A DNA stretch of 64,000 bases from an uncultured Bacilli bacterium. GTDB lineage: Bacteria; Bacillota_I; Bacilli_A; RF39; UBA660. The notes under the pieces were generated by a model, which was given only the letters and a program-made list of their open reading frames with translations, searched no databases and was not told the DNA's origin. The DNA lies in contig CAKPFM010000002.1 in the NCBI GenBank assembly GCA_934153945.1, forward strand, positions 62,001-126,000. Reading direction: 5' to 3'. This document shows positions 26,066 to 34,765 of this stretch, in pieces (position 1 is the stretch's first letter; each line of letters opens with the position of its first letter). The position numbers were made by a program, and so were the translations under genes.

Positions 26066-28141
26066 ATGCTTGAAAATTTAAATAATAAACAACTAGAAGC
26101 TGTAAAAGAAACTGAAGGAGCAGTTCTTGTATTAGCTGGAGCTGGTAGTGGTAAAACAAAAGTATTAACAACAAGGGTAGCCTACTTAATAAAAGAAAAA
26201 AACATCAATCCAAGAAATATTCTAGCAATCACATTTACAAATAAAGCAGCCAATGAAATGAAAGAAAGAATTTCAAATATGGTAGAAGATTCAAAATATA
26301 TTCAAATTTCAACATATCATTCATTAGGTTTAATGTTTATAAGAGAAAACTATAAAGAGTTGGGATTCAATTCAAACTTTACAATCATAGATAGTGATGA
26401 TTCACTAACTTTAATAAAAAAAATAATGAAAGAAAATGGTATTGATGATAAATCATTTAATCCTAGAGCAATTAGAAATGCCATTTCATCAGCTAAAAAT
26501 GAATTAATAGATGCTACTTCATATGAAAAATATGCCCTAACAGAATTTGAAAAAAAAGTACATGAAGTATATAAAAGATATGAATCAAGACTAAAATTAG
26601 GTAATTCTCTAGACTTTGATGACTTACTAATGTTACCAATAGTGTTATTTAAAAATAACAAAGAACTACTAGAAAAATACCAAGAAAGATTTAAATACAT
26701 ACTAGTAGATGAATATCAAGATACAAATTATGCACAATATACCTTATCAAAATTACTAAGTAATAAATACAAAAACATCTTTGTAGTAGGAGATATAGAT
26801 CAAAGTATATATGCTTTTAGAGGCGCTAATTACAAAAATATTCTAAATTTTGAAAAAGATTATCCAAATAATAAAACAATTCTACTAGAAGAAAACTATC
26901 GTTCAACAAAAGCAATACTAAATGTAGCAAATGATGTTATAAAAAATAACAAAATGAGAAAAGAAAAAAATCTATGGACTCAAAATAGCGATGGAGAAAA
27001 AATAACATATCATAAAGCAGAAAATGAAAAAGATGAAGCATCATATGTAAAAAATGAAATAAAAAAATTAATAGATAATGGTGTAGAAAAATCAGATATA
27101 GCTGTTTTATATAGAACAAATGCTCAATCACGTATCATAGAAGAAGAACTACTACATGAGAATATACCATACAAAGTAGTTGGAAGTTTTTACTTCTATA
27201 ATAGAAAAGAAATAAAAGACTTAATATCATATTTAAAATTAATATATAATCAAAATGATGATATAAGTTTACTTAGAGTAATAAATACTCCAAAAAGAGG
27301 AATTGGTTTAAAAACTATTGAAAATTTGTCAATAAAAGCTGTAAGTGAAAATAAATCTATATATGAAGTAATAGATAGTGGTAAAGAATTAACTTTCAAA
27401 AATATAATAGAAAAAATAAAAGAAAATAAAGAAAACTTATCACTAACAGAATTAATTGAATACATATTAACAGAAAATGGTATGAAACAAGAACTAGAAA
27501 GTGAAAAAACTGTAGAATCAGAAATAAGACTAGAAAATTTAAATGAATTTAAAACGGTAGCTCGTAATTTTGAAGATAAATATGGTATAATATCACTAGA
27601 AGAATTCTTGGATTCAATAAGTTTAGTATCAGATATAGAAGAACATAAGGACAATAAAGATGTTGTAACACTTATGACTGTTCATTCAGCAAAAGGTCTA
27701 GAATTTGGATATGTATTTGTAATAGGTATGGAAGAAACTATTTTTCCACATAAAAATTCTCTTCTAGATAATGAAGAAATAGAAGAAGAAAGAAGACTAT
27801 GCTATGTAGCGGTAACAAGAGCTAAAAAGAAATTATACTTGACAAATGCTAAAAAAAGAATGATATTTGGTGATATTAGCTATAATCCACCAAGTAGATT
27901 TATAAATGAAATAAATGAGGAATACTTAGATAAGGAAGAAAATAAAACAACTACATTTAATAAAGAAGAAACAATAGATAATACACAAGAATATCGTATA
28001 GGAGAAAAAATATTCCATGATAAATATGGTGAAGGAATAATAATAAGTATGGATAACAAAATATTAACAGCAGCATTTCCACATCCACATGGAATACAAA
28101 AACTAATAAAAGGACATAAATCAATAAGAAAGGTGGATTAA
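26066..28141 (+). CDS. pcrA: ATP-dependent DNA helicase PcrA (UvrD family)
   Basis: PcrA is the essential SF1A 3'-5' helicase of Gram-positives. It clears recombination intermediates and RNA polymerase and acts in repair and plasmid replication. The 691-residue protein has Walker A GAGSGKT (about residues 26-32), motif Ia ITFTNKAANEM, motif II DEYQDTN, motif III GDIDQSIYAFRGA, motif IV EENYRS, motif V TVHSAKGLEF and motif VI VAVTRAKKKL. A short C-terminal RNA-polymerase-interaction-type tail (EYRIGEKIFHDKYGEGII) follows. GGGAGGAT precedes the ATG. It lies in the Bacillus-type pcrA-ligA neighbourhood. Confidence 0.95.
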   Translation: MLENLNNKQLEAVKETEGAVLVLAGAGSGKTKVLTTRVAYLIKEKNINPRNILAITFTNKAANEMKERISNMVEDSKYIQISTYHSLGLMFIRENYKELGFNSNFTIIDSDDSLTLIKKIMKENGIDDKSFNPRAIRNAISSAKNELIDATSYEKYALTEFEKKVHEVYKRYESRLKLGNSLDFDDLLMLPIVLFKNNKELLEKYQERFKYILVDEYQDTNYAQYTLSKLLSNKYKNIFVVGDIDQSIYAFRGANYKNILNFEKDYPNNKTILLEENYRSTKAILNVANDVIKNNKMRKEKNLWTQNSDGEKITYHKAENEKDEASYVKNEIKKLIDNGVEKSDIAVLYRTNAQSRIIEEELLHENIPYKVVGSFYFYNRKEIKDLISYLKLIYNQNDDISLLRVINTPKRGIGLKTIENLSIKAVSENKSIYEVIDSGKELTFKNIIEKIKENKENLSLTELIEYILTENGMKQELESEKTVESEIRLENLNEFKTVARNFEDKYGIISLEEFLDSISLVSDIEEHKDNKDVVTLMTVHSAKGLEFGYVFVIGMEETIFPHKNSLLDNEEIEEERRLCYVAVTRAKKKLYLTNAKKRMIFGDISYNPPSRFINEINEEYLDKEENKTTTFNKEETIDNTQEYRIGEKIFHDKYGEGIIISMDNKILTAAFPHPHGIQKLIKGHKSIRKVD

Positions 28142-28142
28142 T

Positions 28143-28304
28143 ATGATATTAAATTTATGGGAAACAATAAATAAAGGAGCAAATAACTTTAAAGAATGGA
28201 TTATAACAAATGGAACAAACAATCCATATCTATGGGTATGTATGTTTTTCCTAGGAATTCTAGTATTTGTATTAACATATAATGCATTACATAAAGATAG
28301 ATAA
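28143..28304 (+). CDS. Small single-pass membrane protein between pcrA and ligA
   Basis: This 53-residue protein was read directly from the sequence. It has an amphipathic N-terminal half (LNLWETINKGANNFKEWI) and one membrane helix (NPYLWVCMFFLGILVFVLTY), ending in HKDR. AGAAAGGTGG lies just before the ATG, and the gene begins one base after the pcrA stop, which strongly supports real translation. Function unknown. Confidence 0.6.
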   Translation: MILNLWETINKGANNFKEWIITNGTNNPYLWVCMFFLGILVFVLTYNALHKDR

Positions 28305-28367
28305 ACAGAAATGTTTTTCTTTTTTTATTACACTAAATTTGCTATAATATATATAGGTGATAATGAC

Positions 28368-30356
28368 ATGATAGAAGCAAGAATGGATGAATTAATTAAA
28401 ATATTAAATGAAGCAAATTATAATTATTATGTTTTAGATAAACCAACAATAACAGACCAAGAATATGATAAATATATAAGAGAATTAATAAATTTAGAAG
28501 AAAAATATCCAAATTTAAAAAGAACAAATTCACCAACTTCAAGAGTAGGTGGAGAAGTAATTGATGAATTCAAAAAAGTAATACATGAAGTACCTATGAT
28601 GAGTTTGTCAAATGTATTTAATGAAGAAGAAATAATTGCATTTGATGAAAGAGTAAGAAAAGAAGTACCAAATCCAGAATATATTGTTGAACTTAAAATA
28701 GATGGATTATCAGTATCGTTAAAATATAAAAAAGGTCATCTAGTATTAGGTGCTACTAGAGGTGATGGAGTTACAGGAGAAGATATAACTCATAATGTAA
28801 AAACAATAAAATGTATACCACTAGAACTAAAAGAAAAAATAGATATTGAAGTTCGTGGAGAAATATATATGAAAAAATCTACATTTGAAAAAATAAATGA
28901 AGAAAAGAAAAAAAATCATGAAGAATTATTTGCTAATCCAAGAAATGCAGCAGCCGGATCTGTTAGACAATTAGATTCTAAAATAGCGGCATCACGTGGA
29001 TTAGATAACTTTTCATACCATTTACCAAATGCTGAAAATTATGGAATAAAAACACATGAAGAAGCACTAAACTATATAAAAAAACTAGGCTTTGTAGTAA
29101 ATCCTAATATTAAAAAAGTAAAAAATATAGATGAATTGCTAGAATATATTGAATATTGGACTAAAAATAGAAATAGTTTACCATACGAAATAGATGGAAT
29201 AGTTATTAAACTAAATGATTTAGCAGGACAAAAAAAACTAGGTTTTACAGCTAAATATCCTAAATGGGCAACAGCATACAAATTTCCAGCAGAATTAGCT
29301 TTAACTAAATTAAAAGATATAATATTTACAGTAGGTCGTACAGGTCAAGTAACACCAAATGCTGTATTAGAACCAGTAATTTTAATGGGATCAACTATAT
29401 CAAGAGCAACCCTTCATAATGAAGATTATGTTAAAGAATTAGGTTTAAAAATAGGAGATATTGTAGCTATAAAAAAAGCTGGTGACGTAATCCCAGAAGT
29501 AGTTGAACCTATTATAGATAGAAGAAATGGTAGTGAAGTAGATTTTAAAATGACTGATGAATGTCCTATATGTCATTCTAAAATAGTAAGAAAAGAAAAT
29601 GAAGCAGCATATTATTGTATAAATCCAGATTGTGATAAAAAGAAGATTGAATCATTAATTCACTATGTAGGTAGAGATACTATGAATATAGATGGATTAG
29701 GGGATAGAATTATTGAAGACTTTTATAACATGGGATATTTAAAAGATATAACAGATTTTTACTATTTAAAAGATAAAAAGGAAGAATTAAAGGAATTAGA
29801 AGGATTCGGAGAAAAAAGTATTAATAATATACTATTTAATATAGAATCATCAAAGCAAAATTCTTTAGAAAGACTTTTATTCGCATTAGGAATTAGATAT
29901 GTTGGTAAAAAAGGTGCTAAAATACTAGCAAGTTACTATAAAAACATGGATAATTTATTAAATACTACATATGAAGAATTAGTTAAAATAGATAATATTG
30001 GAGAAATAATAGGTAAAAGTGTATATAACTATATAACTGATACTGATAATATAAATAGAATTAATAAATTAAAAGAATTAAATGTTAATATGAATTATAT
30101 TGGAAAGGAAGTAGAAGAAAATACATTATTTACTGATAAGACATTTGTACTTACTGGTAGCTTATCATCATTAACTAGAGAAGAGGCATCCAATTTAATT
30201 GAAGAAAAAGGTGGTAAAACAACTAGCAGTGTAACAAGTAAAACTGATTATGTTATAGCTGGAGAAAATGCTGGTAGTAAGTATGATAAAGCTGTTAAAT
30301 TAGGAATACCTATTTTAACTGAAGAAGAATTTCTGGCATATTTACAAGAAAGTTAA
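28368..30356 (+). CDS. ligA: NAD+-dependent DNA ligase LigA
   Basis: LigA seals nicks in lagging-strand synthesis and repair using NAD+. The 662-residue protein has the adenylation-domain Lys110 in ELKIDGLS, an OB fold (VTPNAVLEPV), a four-cysteine zinc finger (CPICHS...CINPDC, near residue 400), tandem helix-hairpin-helix motifs and a C-terminal BRCT domain (TFVLTGSLSSLTREEA). The start is the ATG at 28368 with AGGTGATAA upstream; an earlier in-frame ATG at 28311 would add an unrelated hydrophobic stretch overlapping the promoter-like TATAAT. Confidence 0.95.
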   Translation: MIEARMDELIKILNEANYNYYVLDKPTITDQEYDKYIRELINLEEKYPNLKRTNSPTSRVGGEVIDEFKKVIHEVPMMSLSNVFNEEEIIAFDERVRKEVPNPEYIVELKIDGLSVSLKYKKGHLVLGATRGDGVTGEDITHNVKTIKCIPLELKEKIDIEVRGEIYMKKSTFEKINEEKKKNHEELFANPRNAAAGSVRQLDSKIAASRGLDNFSYHLPNAENYGIKTHEEALNYIKKLGFVVNPNIKKVKNIDELLEYIEYWTKNRNSLPYEIDGIVIKLNDLAGQKKLGFTAKYPKWATAYKFPAELALTKLKDIIFTVGRTGQVTPNAVLEPVILMGSTISRATLHNEDYVKELGLKIGDIVAIKKAGDVIPEVVEPIIDRRNGSEVDFKMTDECPICHSKIVRKENEAAYYCINPDCDKKKIESLIHYVGRDTMNIDGLGDRIIEDFYNMGYLKDITDFYYLKDKKEELKELEGFGEKSINNILFNIESSKQNSLERLLFALGIRYVGKKGAKILASYYKNMDNLLNTTYEELVKIDNIGEIIGKSVYNYITDTDNINRINKLKELNVNMNYIGKEVEENTLFTDKTFVLTGSLSSLTREEASNLIEEKGGKTTSSVTSKTDYVIAGENAGSKYDKAVKLGIPILTEEEFLAYLQES

Positions 30357-30385
30357 ATACTGTATAATTAGAATGGAGGAAAATT

Positions 30386-31012
30386 ATGGATAGAATAGAA
30401 TTAAAAGAGTGGGCAAAAGAGAAAATAAAAGGTAATTTATGGAATATAATTATTGGTTTACTAATAACTATAGCTATATCCATTATGTTTTCGATGGGTT
30501 ATGTTATTATCCAAAGAATTTTTGGCCCTGGTAACTTTATAACATACATAGTAGAAATCATAACAGACATATTATTAATACCAATTAGTGTAGGATTATA
30601 TTCATATATCATTGAATTTATTAAAAATGACAATTTCAATCAAAATTTAATATTTGAACCATATGAAAGAACATTAAATGTAATTGGTGCAAGTTTATTA
30701 GTATCATTATTAGTAATGGTAGGATGTATTTGTTTTATTATTCCAGGTATTTATTTAGCATTTTCATATGCAATGGTGCCTTATTTACTAGCAACTAGAA
30801 AAGATTTAACTATTACTGAAACACTAGAATTAAGCCGTAAAATGATGGATGGACATAAATTTGATTACTTTGTTTTATCAATTAGTTTTATAGGATGGGC
30901 AATTTTAGTTCCATTTACGTTAGGAATATTGATGATTTGGCTATATCCATATATAATGACTGCTACAACAAAATTTTTCATTGATATAGAACAAGAATAT
31001 ACACAAGACTAA
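30386..31012 (+). CDS. DUF975 family integral membrane protein
   Basis: The 208-residue protein has about five membrane helices. The opening LKEWAKEKIKGNLWN, with the first helix immediately after, and the later GIYLAFSYAMVPYLLAT and ELSRKMMDGHKFDYFVL, are characteristic of DUF975 (YesL/YciC-like), a widespread family of unknown function. ATGGAGGAAA precedes the ATG. It closes with a strong terminator. Cotranscription with ligA is possible (29 bases apart). Confidence 0.7.
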   Translation: MDRIELKEWAKEKIKGNLWNIIIGLLITIAISIMFSMGYVIIQRIFGPGNFITYIVEIITDILLIPISVGLYSYIIEFIKNDNFNQNLIFEPYERTLNVIGASLLVSLLVMVGCICFIIPGIYLAFSYAMVPYLLATRKDLTITETLELSRKMMDGHKFDYFVLSISFIGWAILVPFTLGILMIWLYPYIMTATTKFFIDIEQEYTQD

Positions 31013-31035
31013 ATCTACATTATGTAGATTTTTTT
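31011..31035 (+). terminator. Intrinsic terminator
   Basis: AAATCTACAT and ATGTAGATTT pair around T and run into TTTT. It begins at the stop of the DUF975 gene. Confidence 0.8.
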
Positions 31036-31109
31036 AATTATTTACATTTAATTAATCAGTTTAGCCAATATAAAAAAGTTACCATATATTATGGTAAGGA
31101 GGTGTTTTT

Positions 31110-31730
31110 GTGGATTTACAAAAATATCAAGAATTAGAAAAAAATTTAAAATTAAGAAATAAACTTTTGAAATTAGGGATAGGGTGTGTAATTAAAGGAC
31201 CAAAAGGAGATATTGGTCCAACAGGACCACAGGGAGAAATAGGACCAACTGGTCCAACCGGTCCACAAGGTGATATTGGTCCAACTGGCGCAACTGGAGA
31301 GGCAGCTGCTTCTTCTAATGAAAGTTTATTTTTTACTAGTTTTTCTGATACAAAAGATTCTAATAAAATGGTACTTGAAGATTCATGGCTTATTCCAAGT
31401 GAATCAAAATATTTTAATATATTGAATGATACTGATATTGAAGTACAACCTGGGATATATGAAATAACTTTTTCTGGTTTAGTAAATGATTCAGATGATA
31501 CACATGGAGCTACTTTTTATCTTCAAAATTCTGAGGGTTCAGCACTTAAAGACTTAACTTTTGAATTACCTGTAGGTAATGGTAAACAAATGAATTTTTC
31601 CCAAACTATAATTTTTAGGTTTGAAAAAGTTACTGTTTTGGAAGTGTATGCTGATATATTAGGAGATGCAGGTACCTCTAATATTACAGTGTCAAGTGTT
31701 AATTTATTAATGAAAAAGATACATGAATAA
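31110..31730 (+). CDS. Second collagen-like protein, BclA-like
   Basis: The 206-residue protein starts at a GTG, fixed by AAGGAGGTG five bases upstream. A helical N terminus with one cysteine (LLKLGIGCVIKG) leads into about 12 Gly-X-Y triplets (residues about 29-64, GPTGPQ/GEIGPT types) and a C-terminal beta-rich domain resembling the TNF-like trimerisation heads of BclA-type proteins. Compared with the protein at 2484, its X-Y residues are more varied. There is no signal peptide. A spore-surface role is inferred from the layout. Confidence 0.7.
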   Translation: MDLQKYQELEKNLKLRNKLLKLGIGCVIKGPKGDIGPTGPQGEIGPTGPTGPQGDIGPTGATGEAAASSNESLFFTSFSDTKDSNKMVLEDSWLIPSESKYFNILNDTDIEVQPGIYEITFSGLVNDSDDTHGATFYLQNSEGSALKDLTFELPVGNGKQMNFSQTIIFRFEKVTVLEVYADILGDAGTSNITVSSVNLLMKKIHE

Positions 31731-31738
31731 TAATTTAG

Positions 31739-31772
31739 AAATGATAACTTCATAAATTAGGTTATCATTTTA
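31739..31772 (+). terminator. Intrinsic terminator
   Basis: AAATGATAAC and GTTATCATTT pair across a 12-base loop and end in T-rich DNA. Confidence 0.75.
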
Positions 31773-31876
31773 TATATTCTCAATAAATATTTAATTATTT
31801 TACAAAATATATAAAAGGAGGTTACAAAAAAAATATATATGGTATAATAGTTAAAAATATTTTAAGGAGATGTAAT

Positions 31877-32827
31877 ATGTTAATTGAAGAAGTTAAAAAC
31901 AAAAAAAGAAATTATTCGGAAGAAAGAGATATTTTAATGAATTTTGCTAAAATATTAAAACCATATGTTAGTTTAAAAAATATTCAAAGTAGATTAGAAC
32001 AAAATGGATTTAATGGAGTATATATTTTAGGTAGTGATATATTTCATACCATCGTTGAAAAGAAAAATACTGCAGGTATATATATACCGGAAGAAAAAAT
32101 AATTATAATTGATAAAGAAAGCTATAGTAAAGACAAAAGTATTGGAATACATGAAATGGGACATGCATTTTTGAACGGTGAAAATAGTAAGGAAATCATA
32201 ATTGACCATAATTCAGTGTTATATGGAAATGGACTCGAAGAAGGTGCTATGGCAATTCTTCAAGACAGTACAAACTTGAAAAATATAGATGAATGCAATA
32301 ACAATATATATCCGTTACATACCACTATATTTCACCAACTAAATACTTTATATAAGTATAGTAATGTAAGAAAATATGAAAATTTGTTAATTCATTTATT
32401 TAATGAACCAAAATCATTTATTCCATTGATAAAAGATATATATGAAGATATATTTATGAGTAGATTTTCAAAATCTGATAATGAATTAGCAATTAGAAGC
32501 GCCTTTCTTATGATGAGTGGTACTGATGCATTGGTTGAATATAGTGATATTGAATTATATACTTTTTTAAATTACGTTAATTCAATATACTTAAAATTAT
32601 TTGATGACAAGGTCAAAACTGAAGAAAAAAACAATAAATTTTTTATCAATTCAAATTATTTAGAAAGAACAAAGGAAGAAAAATATTTGTTTGCAATATT
32701 TGATTGTGATAATGCATATTTTAATCGTTTGATTTCATATTTGAATAGCCTGTTGTTAGAAATATCTAGAAGATTGGAAAATTTTGGTAATGATAATGTA
32801 AAGAGCAAAGTTTTATTACCAAGATAG
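31877..32827 (+). CDS. Zincin-type metallopeptidase-like protein
   Basis: The 316-residue protein contains HEMGH (His92, Glu93, His96), the zinc-binding helix of zincin proteases, after a strand KIIIIDKESY. A downstream EEGAMAILQD near residue 120 is a good candidate for the third ligand on a following helix. The remainder is helical and unclassified. There is no signal peptide, so it should be cytoplasmic, possibly acting on a regulator as ImmA/IrrE-type enzymes do, but it lacks their usual layout. TAAGGAGATG precedes the ATG. It is the last gene before the gene-poor accessory stretch. Confidence 0.6.
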   Translation: MLIEEVKNKKRNYSEERDILMNFAKILKPYVSLKNIQSRLEQNGFNGVYILGSDIFHTIVEKKNTAGIYIPEEKIIIIDKESYSKDKSIGIHEMGHAFLNGENSKEIIIDHNSVLYGNGLEEGAMAILQDSTNLKNIDECNNNIYPLHTTIFHQLNTLYKYSNVRKYENLLIHLFNEPKSFIPLIKDIYEDIFMSRFSKSDNELAIRSAFLMMSGTDALVEYSDIELYTFLNYVNSIYLKLFDDKVKTEEKNNKFFINSNYLERTKEEKYLFAIFDCDNAYFNRLISYLNSLLLEISRRLENFGNDNVKSKVLLPR

Positions 32828-32846
32828 TTTAGTACTATCTTTTTAT
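32822..32846 (+). terminator. Intrinsic terminator after the zincin gene
   Basis: AGATAG and CTATCT pair around TTTAGTA and are followed by TTTTATTTT. From here to 33119 I see only AT-rich DNA with one weak 34-codon frame near 32874 that lacks a ribosome site. Confidence 0.65.
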
Positions 32847-33118
32847 TTTAAAAAAATGTAATATTATACGAGAATGTGTATGAGTAACAAAAATAGTTGT
32901 CAGATATGGAAAAATTATAAAAAAATGACTGCAAATATGGGAAAATCAATAATTTTAAGTATTTTGTTAAATTTTTAAATAATTTCCTTTTAATATTTAT
33001 AAATTTTATAGTTTATTTTAAATTGAATCGACTCTAACTATATTTTAAATATTATTTCAAATTTGATATATATAATTAGGGGTTGTAATAATTACACTTA
33101 TTAAATATTTAGGCATAT

Positions 33119-33148
33119 AAATAGCACTCTATTTTTGAGTGCTATTTT
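33119..33148. terminator. Bidirectional terminator
   Basis: AAATAGCACTC and GAGTGCTATTTT pair around a short T-rich loop. It overlaps the stop of the minus-strand gene that follows. Confidence 0.75.
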
Positions 33149-33335
33149 CTATTTCTTTTGCTTTTTTTCTTAATTCTTCATAATCTATTGAATTTATTTC
33201 GCCTTTTGCAAATTGTTCTTCAGCTTCTTCTACAAGTTTTTTTAACACACCTGTAAAAGGTTCTTCCATTTTTATAACAATTGGTTCATATAATCTATTT
33301 TTTTCTTTTCCTTTTGGGATACCATTAAATTCCAT
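33129..33335 (-). CDS. Hypothetical small protein
   Basis: This is a 68-residue soluble protein with a very good ribosome site (TGGAGGAATTATA then ATG). The N terminus reads MEFNGIPKGKEKNRLYEPIV, and the second half is a charged amphipathic helix (VLKKLVEEAEEQFAKGEINSID). No domain is recognised. It stands alone in otherwise gene-poor DNA. Confidence 0.5.
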   Translation of the reverse strand: MEFNGIPKGKEKNRLYEPIVIKMEEPFTGVLKKLVEEAEEQFAKGEINSIDYEELRKKAKEIENSTQK

Positions 33336-33419
33336 TATAATTCCTCCATATGGTTAGCTATAAAAAGAATTATTTAATATTTTACATAATTCTTTAATCT
33401 ATAACTTTTATTATTAATT

Positions 33420-33800
33420 ATGATTATTTTTGACCTTGCTTTGAATTGATAATTCTATATTTTTTATGTTTGCATTTGATTTACCTTTACTAGTTAATCA
33501 TTTCTATTATATTATCTAATGGATTTTGTGTCAAATTATCATTAACTTTAGTTTTTATTGCACATTGTTTTATCTAAATTATTATGGTAATCTCCTTTTA
33601 AGGTATAATTGAATTGTATTTCAATTTATTTTTTCTATTTTATATAATGATTTATTTTATGAAATAATATTTTTTATTTGAGATGGTTTTATAGTATTTA
33701 TAATTTAAAATGTTGTTGTTAAAATCTTTTATTTAATATGCTAAATTTTCATATCATAGCAATCAAAATTTTGTTTTTCTTTAATTTTTTGTAGTTTTGT
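33420..33800 (-). pseudogene. Possible decayed coding remnants
   Basis: No intact gene lies between 33340 and 33800. Minus-strand readings contain short protein-like runs broken by stops: AIKTKVNDNLTQNPLDNIIE (near 33500-33560), GKSNANIKNIELSIQSK (near 33430-33480) and KLQKIKEKQNFDCYDMK (near 33740-33790). They suggest one or more lost genes. I could not assign them, and they do not show Cas signatures. Confidence 0.25.
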
Positions 33801-33806
33801 AATGTT

Positions 33807-33842
33807 ATTTTAATGATATTTAAGATGACATAGAACTAAAAC
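33807..33842 (-). CRISPR. Single type II-like CRISPR repeat
   Basis: Read on the minus strand this 36-base unit starts GTTTTAGTTCTATGTCATC and ends in ATTAAAAT, the layout of type II-A repeats (GTTTTAG...CTATG at the 5' end). It matches the reverse complement of the anti-repeat in the tracrRNA just downstream across CTATGTCATCTTAAAT. The catag cores of repeat and anti-repeat are 66 bases apart, exactly one 36-base repeat plus one 30-base spacer. Only one such repeat is convincing, so this is a relic or a minimal array. No cas gene is in the window. Confidence 0.6.
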
Positions 33843-33870
33843 ACATTTTGTGCAGGTTCTCCTGCAAAAG

Positions 33871-33967
33871 TTGCTTTAATACCATTTAAGATGACATAGA
33901 GAGTTAAAATAAAGGCTTAGCCCTAAATGCTCACTTGTGTGTGGCGACTGTATAGCAGTCTTTTTTT
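33871..33967 (+). ncRNA. tracrRNA of a type II CRISPR-Cas9 system
   Basis: The order of parts matches Cas9 tracrRNAs. An anti-repeat (ACCATTTAAGATGACATAG, 33881-33899) is complementary to the adjacent CRISPR repeat. Then AGAGTTAAAATAAAGGCTTAG closely parallels the AAGTTAAAATAAGGCTAG of the S. pyogenes tracrRNA. A nexus hairpin GGC-TTA-GCC (33914-33922), a second stem-loop (GCTCAC...GTGTGGC) and a terminal hairpin GACTG-TATAG-CAGTC with seven T (33946-33967) complete it. It should pair with crRNA and be bound by Cas9, but no cas9 lies nearby. It may serve a locus elsewhere or be a remnant. Confidence 0.8.
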
Positions 33968-33981
33968 AATTATATTTAAAT

Positions 33982-34021
33982 AAAAAAGCGCAGTACAAAC
34001 AAAAGCCTGTACGAGCGCTTA
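33982..34021 (-). terminator. Long minus-strand terminator hairpin
   Basis: AAGCGC...GTACA (33986-33997) pairs with TGTAC...GCGCTT (34008-34020) around AACAAAAGCC. On the minus strand the stem is followed by TTTTTT, so it would stop antisense transcripts before they reach the tracrRNA. The interval from 34022 to 34278 holds no gene. Confidence 0.6.
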
Positions 34022-34278
34022 TATGCTAATTATATCAGTTATAATTATTTATGTAAACATGATTTTATTTAATAAAATATTTTGTAGAAAAAAGATTTAT
34101 TTTAGATTATAAAGAAGTGAGGAATTCAGATATATTAAATATATATAAATGGCTATTTAGTTTTTATGTTTTGTTATTCAAAATCAAACATTAATTATTT
34201 AAAAAAGTTAATGTATAAATTAATAAAATATTTTTAACACATTTAGGTAGCTATCATACAATATTTTAGGTGATATAA

Positions 34279-34572
34279 ATGAATAACTATAAAATTGTAA
34301 TAGATGCTGGACATGGTGGAAGTGATCCGGGATCTAGTGGTAATGGAATTATAGAAAAGGATTTAACTTTAAAAATATCACAGTATATGTATGATTTATT
34401 TAAAGAAAATGGTATACCAGTTACTATGACAAGAACTACTGATGAGACATTGTCTCCAACTGAAAGAGTAAACAGAATTTTAAATGCATATGGTGATGGT
34501 AAAAATGTAATAGTAATATCTAATCACATAAATGCAGGAGGTGGCGAGTTTACTTACCATTACATAATCTGA
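34279..34572 (+). pseudogene. 5' part of a split N-acetylmuramoyl-L-alanine amidase (Amidase_3)
   Basis: Amidase_3 enzymes are zinc hydrolases that cut the bond between MurNAc and the peptide stem of peptidoglycan. This fragment carries the first three zinc ligands: His12 in DAGHGGSDPG, Glu26 in GIIEKDLTL and His83 in VISNHINAGG. After codon 89 the frame enters the inserted element and stops seven codons later, giving a 97-residue product lacking the catalytic Glu and all wall-binding repeats. AGGTGATATAA precedes ATG. The missing 3' part is intact at 47439-48357. There is no signal peptide, which fits mother-cell lysis enzymes of the CwlC type. Confidence 0.85.
34540..34547 (+). other. Left attachment-site core (attL)
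   Basis: GGTGGCGA is shared with the right junction. Amidase coding sequence runs up to it from the left; element sequence (GTTTACTTACC) begins after it. Short identical cores are typical of large serine recombinases. Confidence 0.75.
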
Positions 34573-34765
34573 TTGGGTATTAAGATGGCCATATTTAAAC
34601 AATTGAGTTAGATAGTATTTTATATAGAAAGATAGTAAATAACATAAAAATAATGCTTATTTAAGGGATAAATGCTATTTTTGCTTTTTAGCTAAAAAAA
34701 TAGTAAATTGTTTTGAAAATACTGAAAAAAATGTCGAAATATGATAATATATATTTATAAAGATG

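Noticed and set aside
32874..32978. 34-codon plus-strand frame
   Set aside because: It has no ribosome site and no similarity to anything recognised.
33733..33769. Possible second, degenerate CRISPR repeat containing ATATCATAGCAATCAAAA
   Set aside because: It matches the clear repeat at only about half of positions and its core lies 74, not 66, bases away. In such AT-rich DNA this is near chance.
33807..33967. Natural single-guide RNA (spacer, repeat and tracr in one transcript)
   Set aside because: The CRISPR repeat and the tracrRNA lie on opposite strands, so one transcript cannot contain both in working orientation.
34236..34263. Sigma-K-like promoter (AC and CATACAATA) before the split amidase
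   Set aside because: The predicted transcription start would fall inside the ribosome site of the gene, so the fit is probably accidental, though it would suit the sporulation hypothesis.
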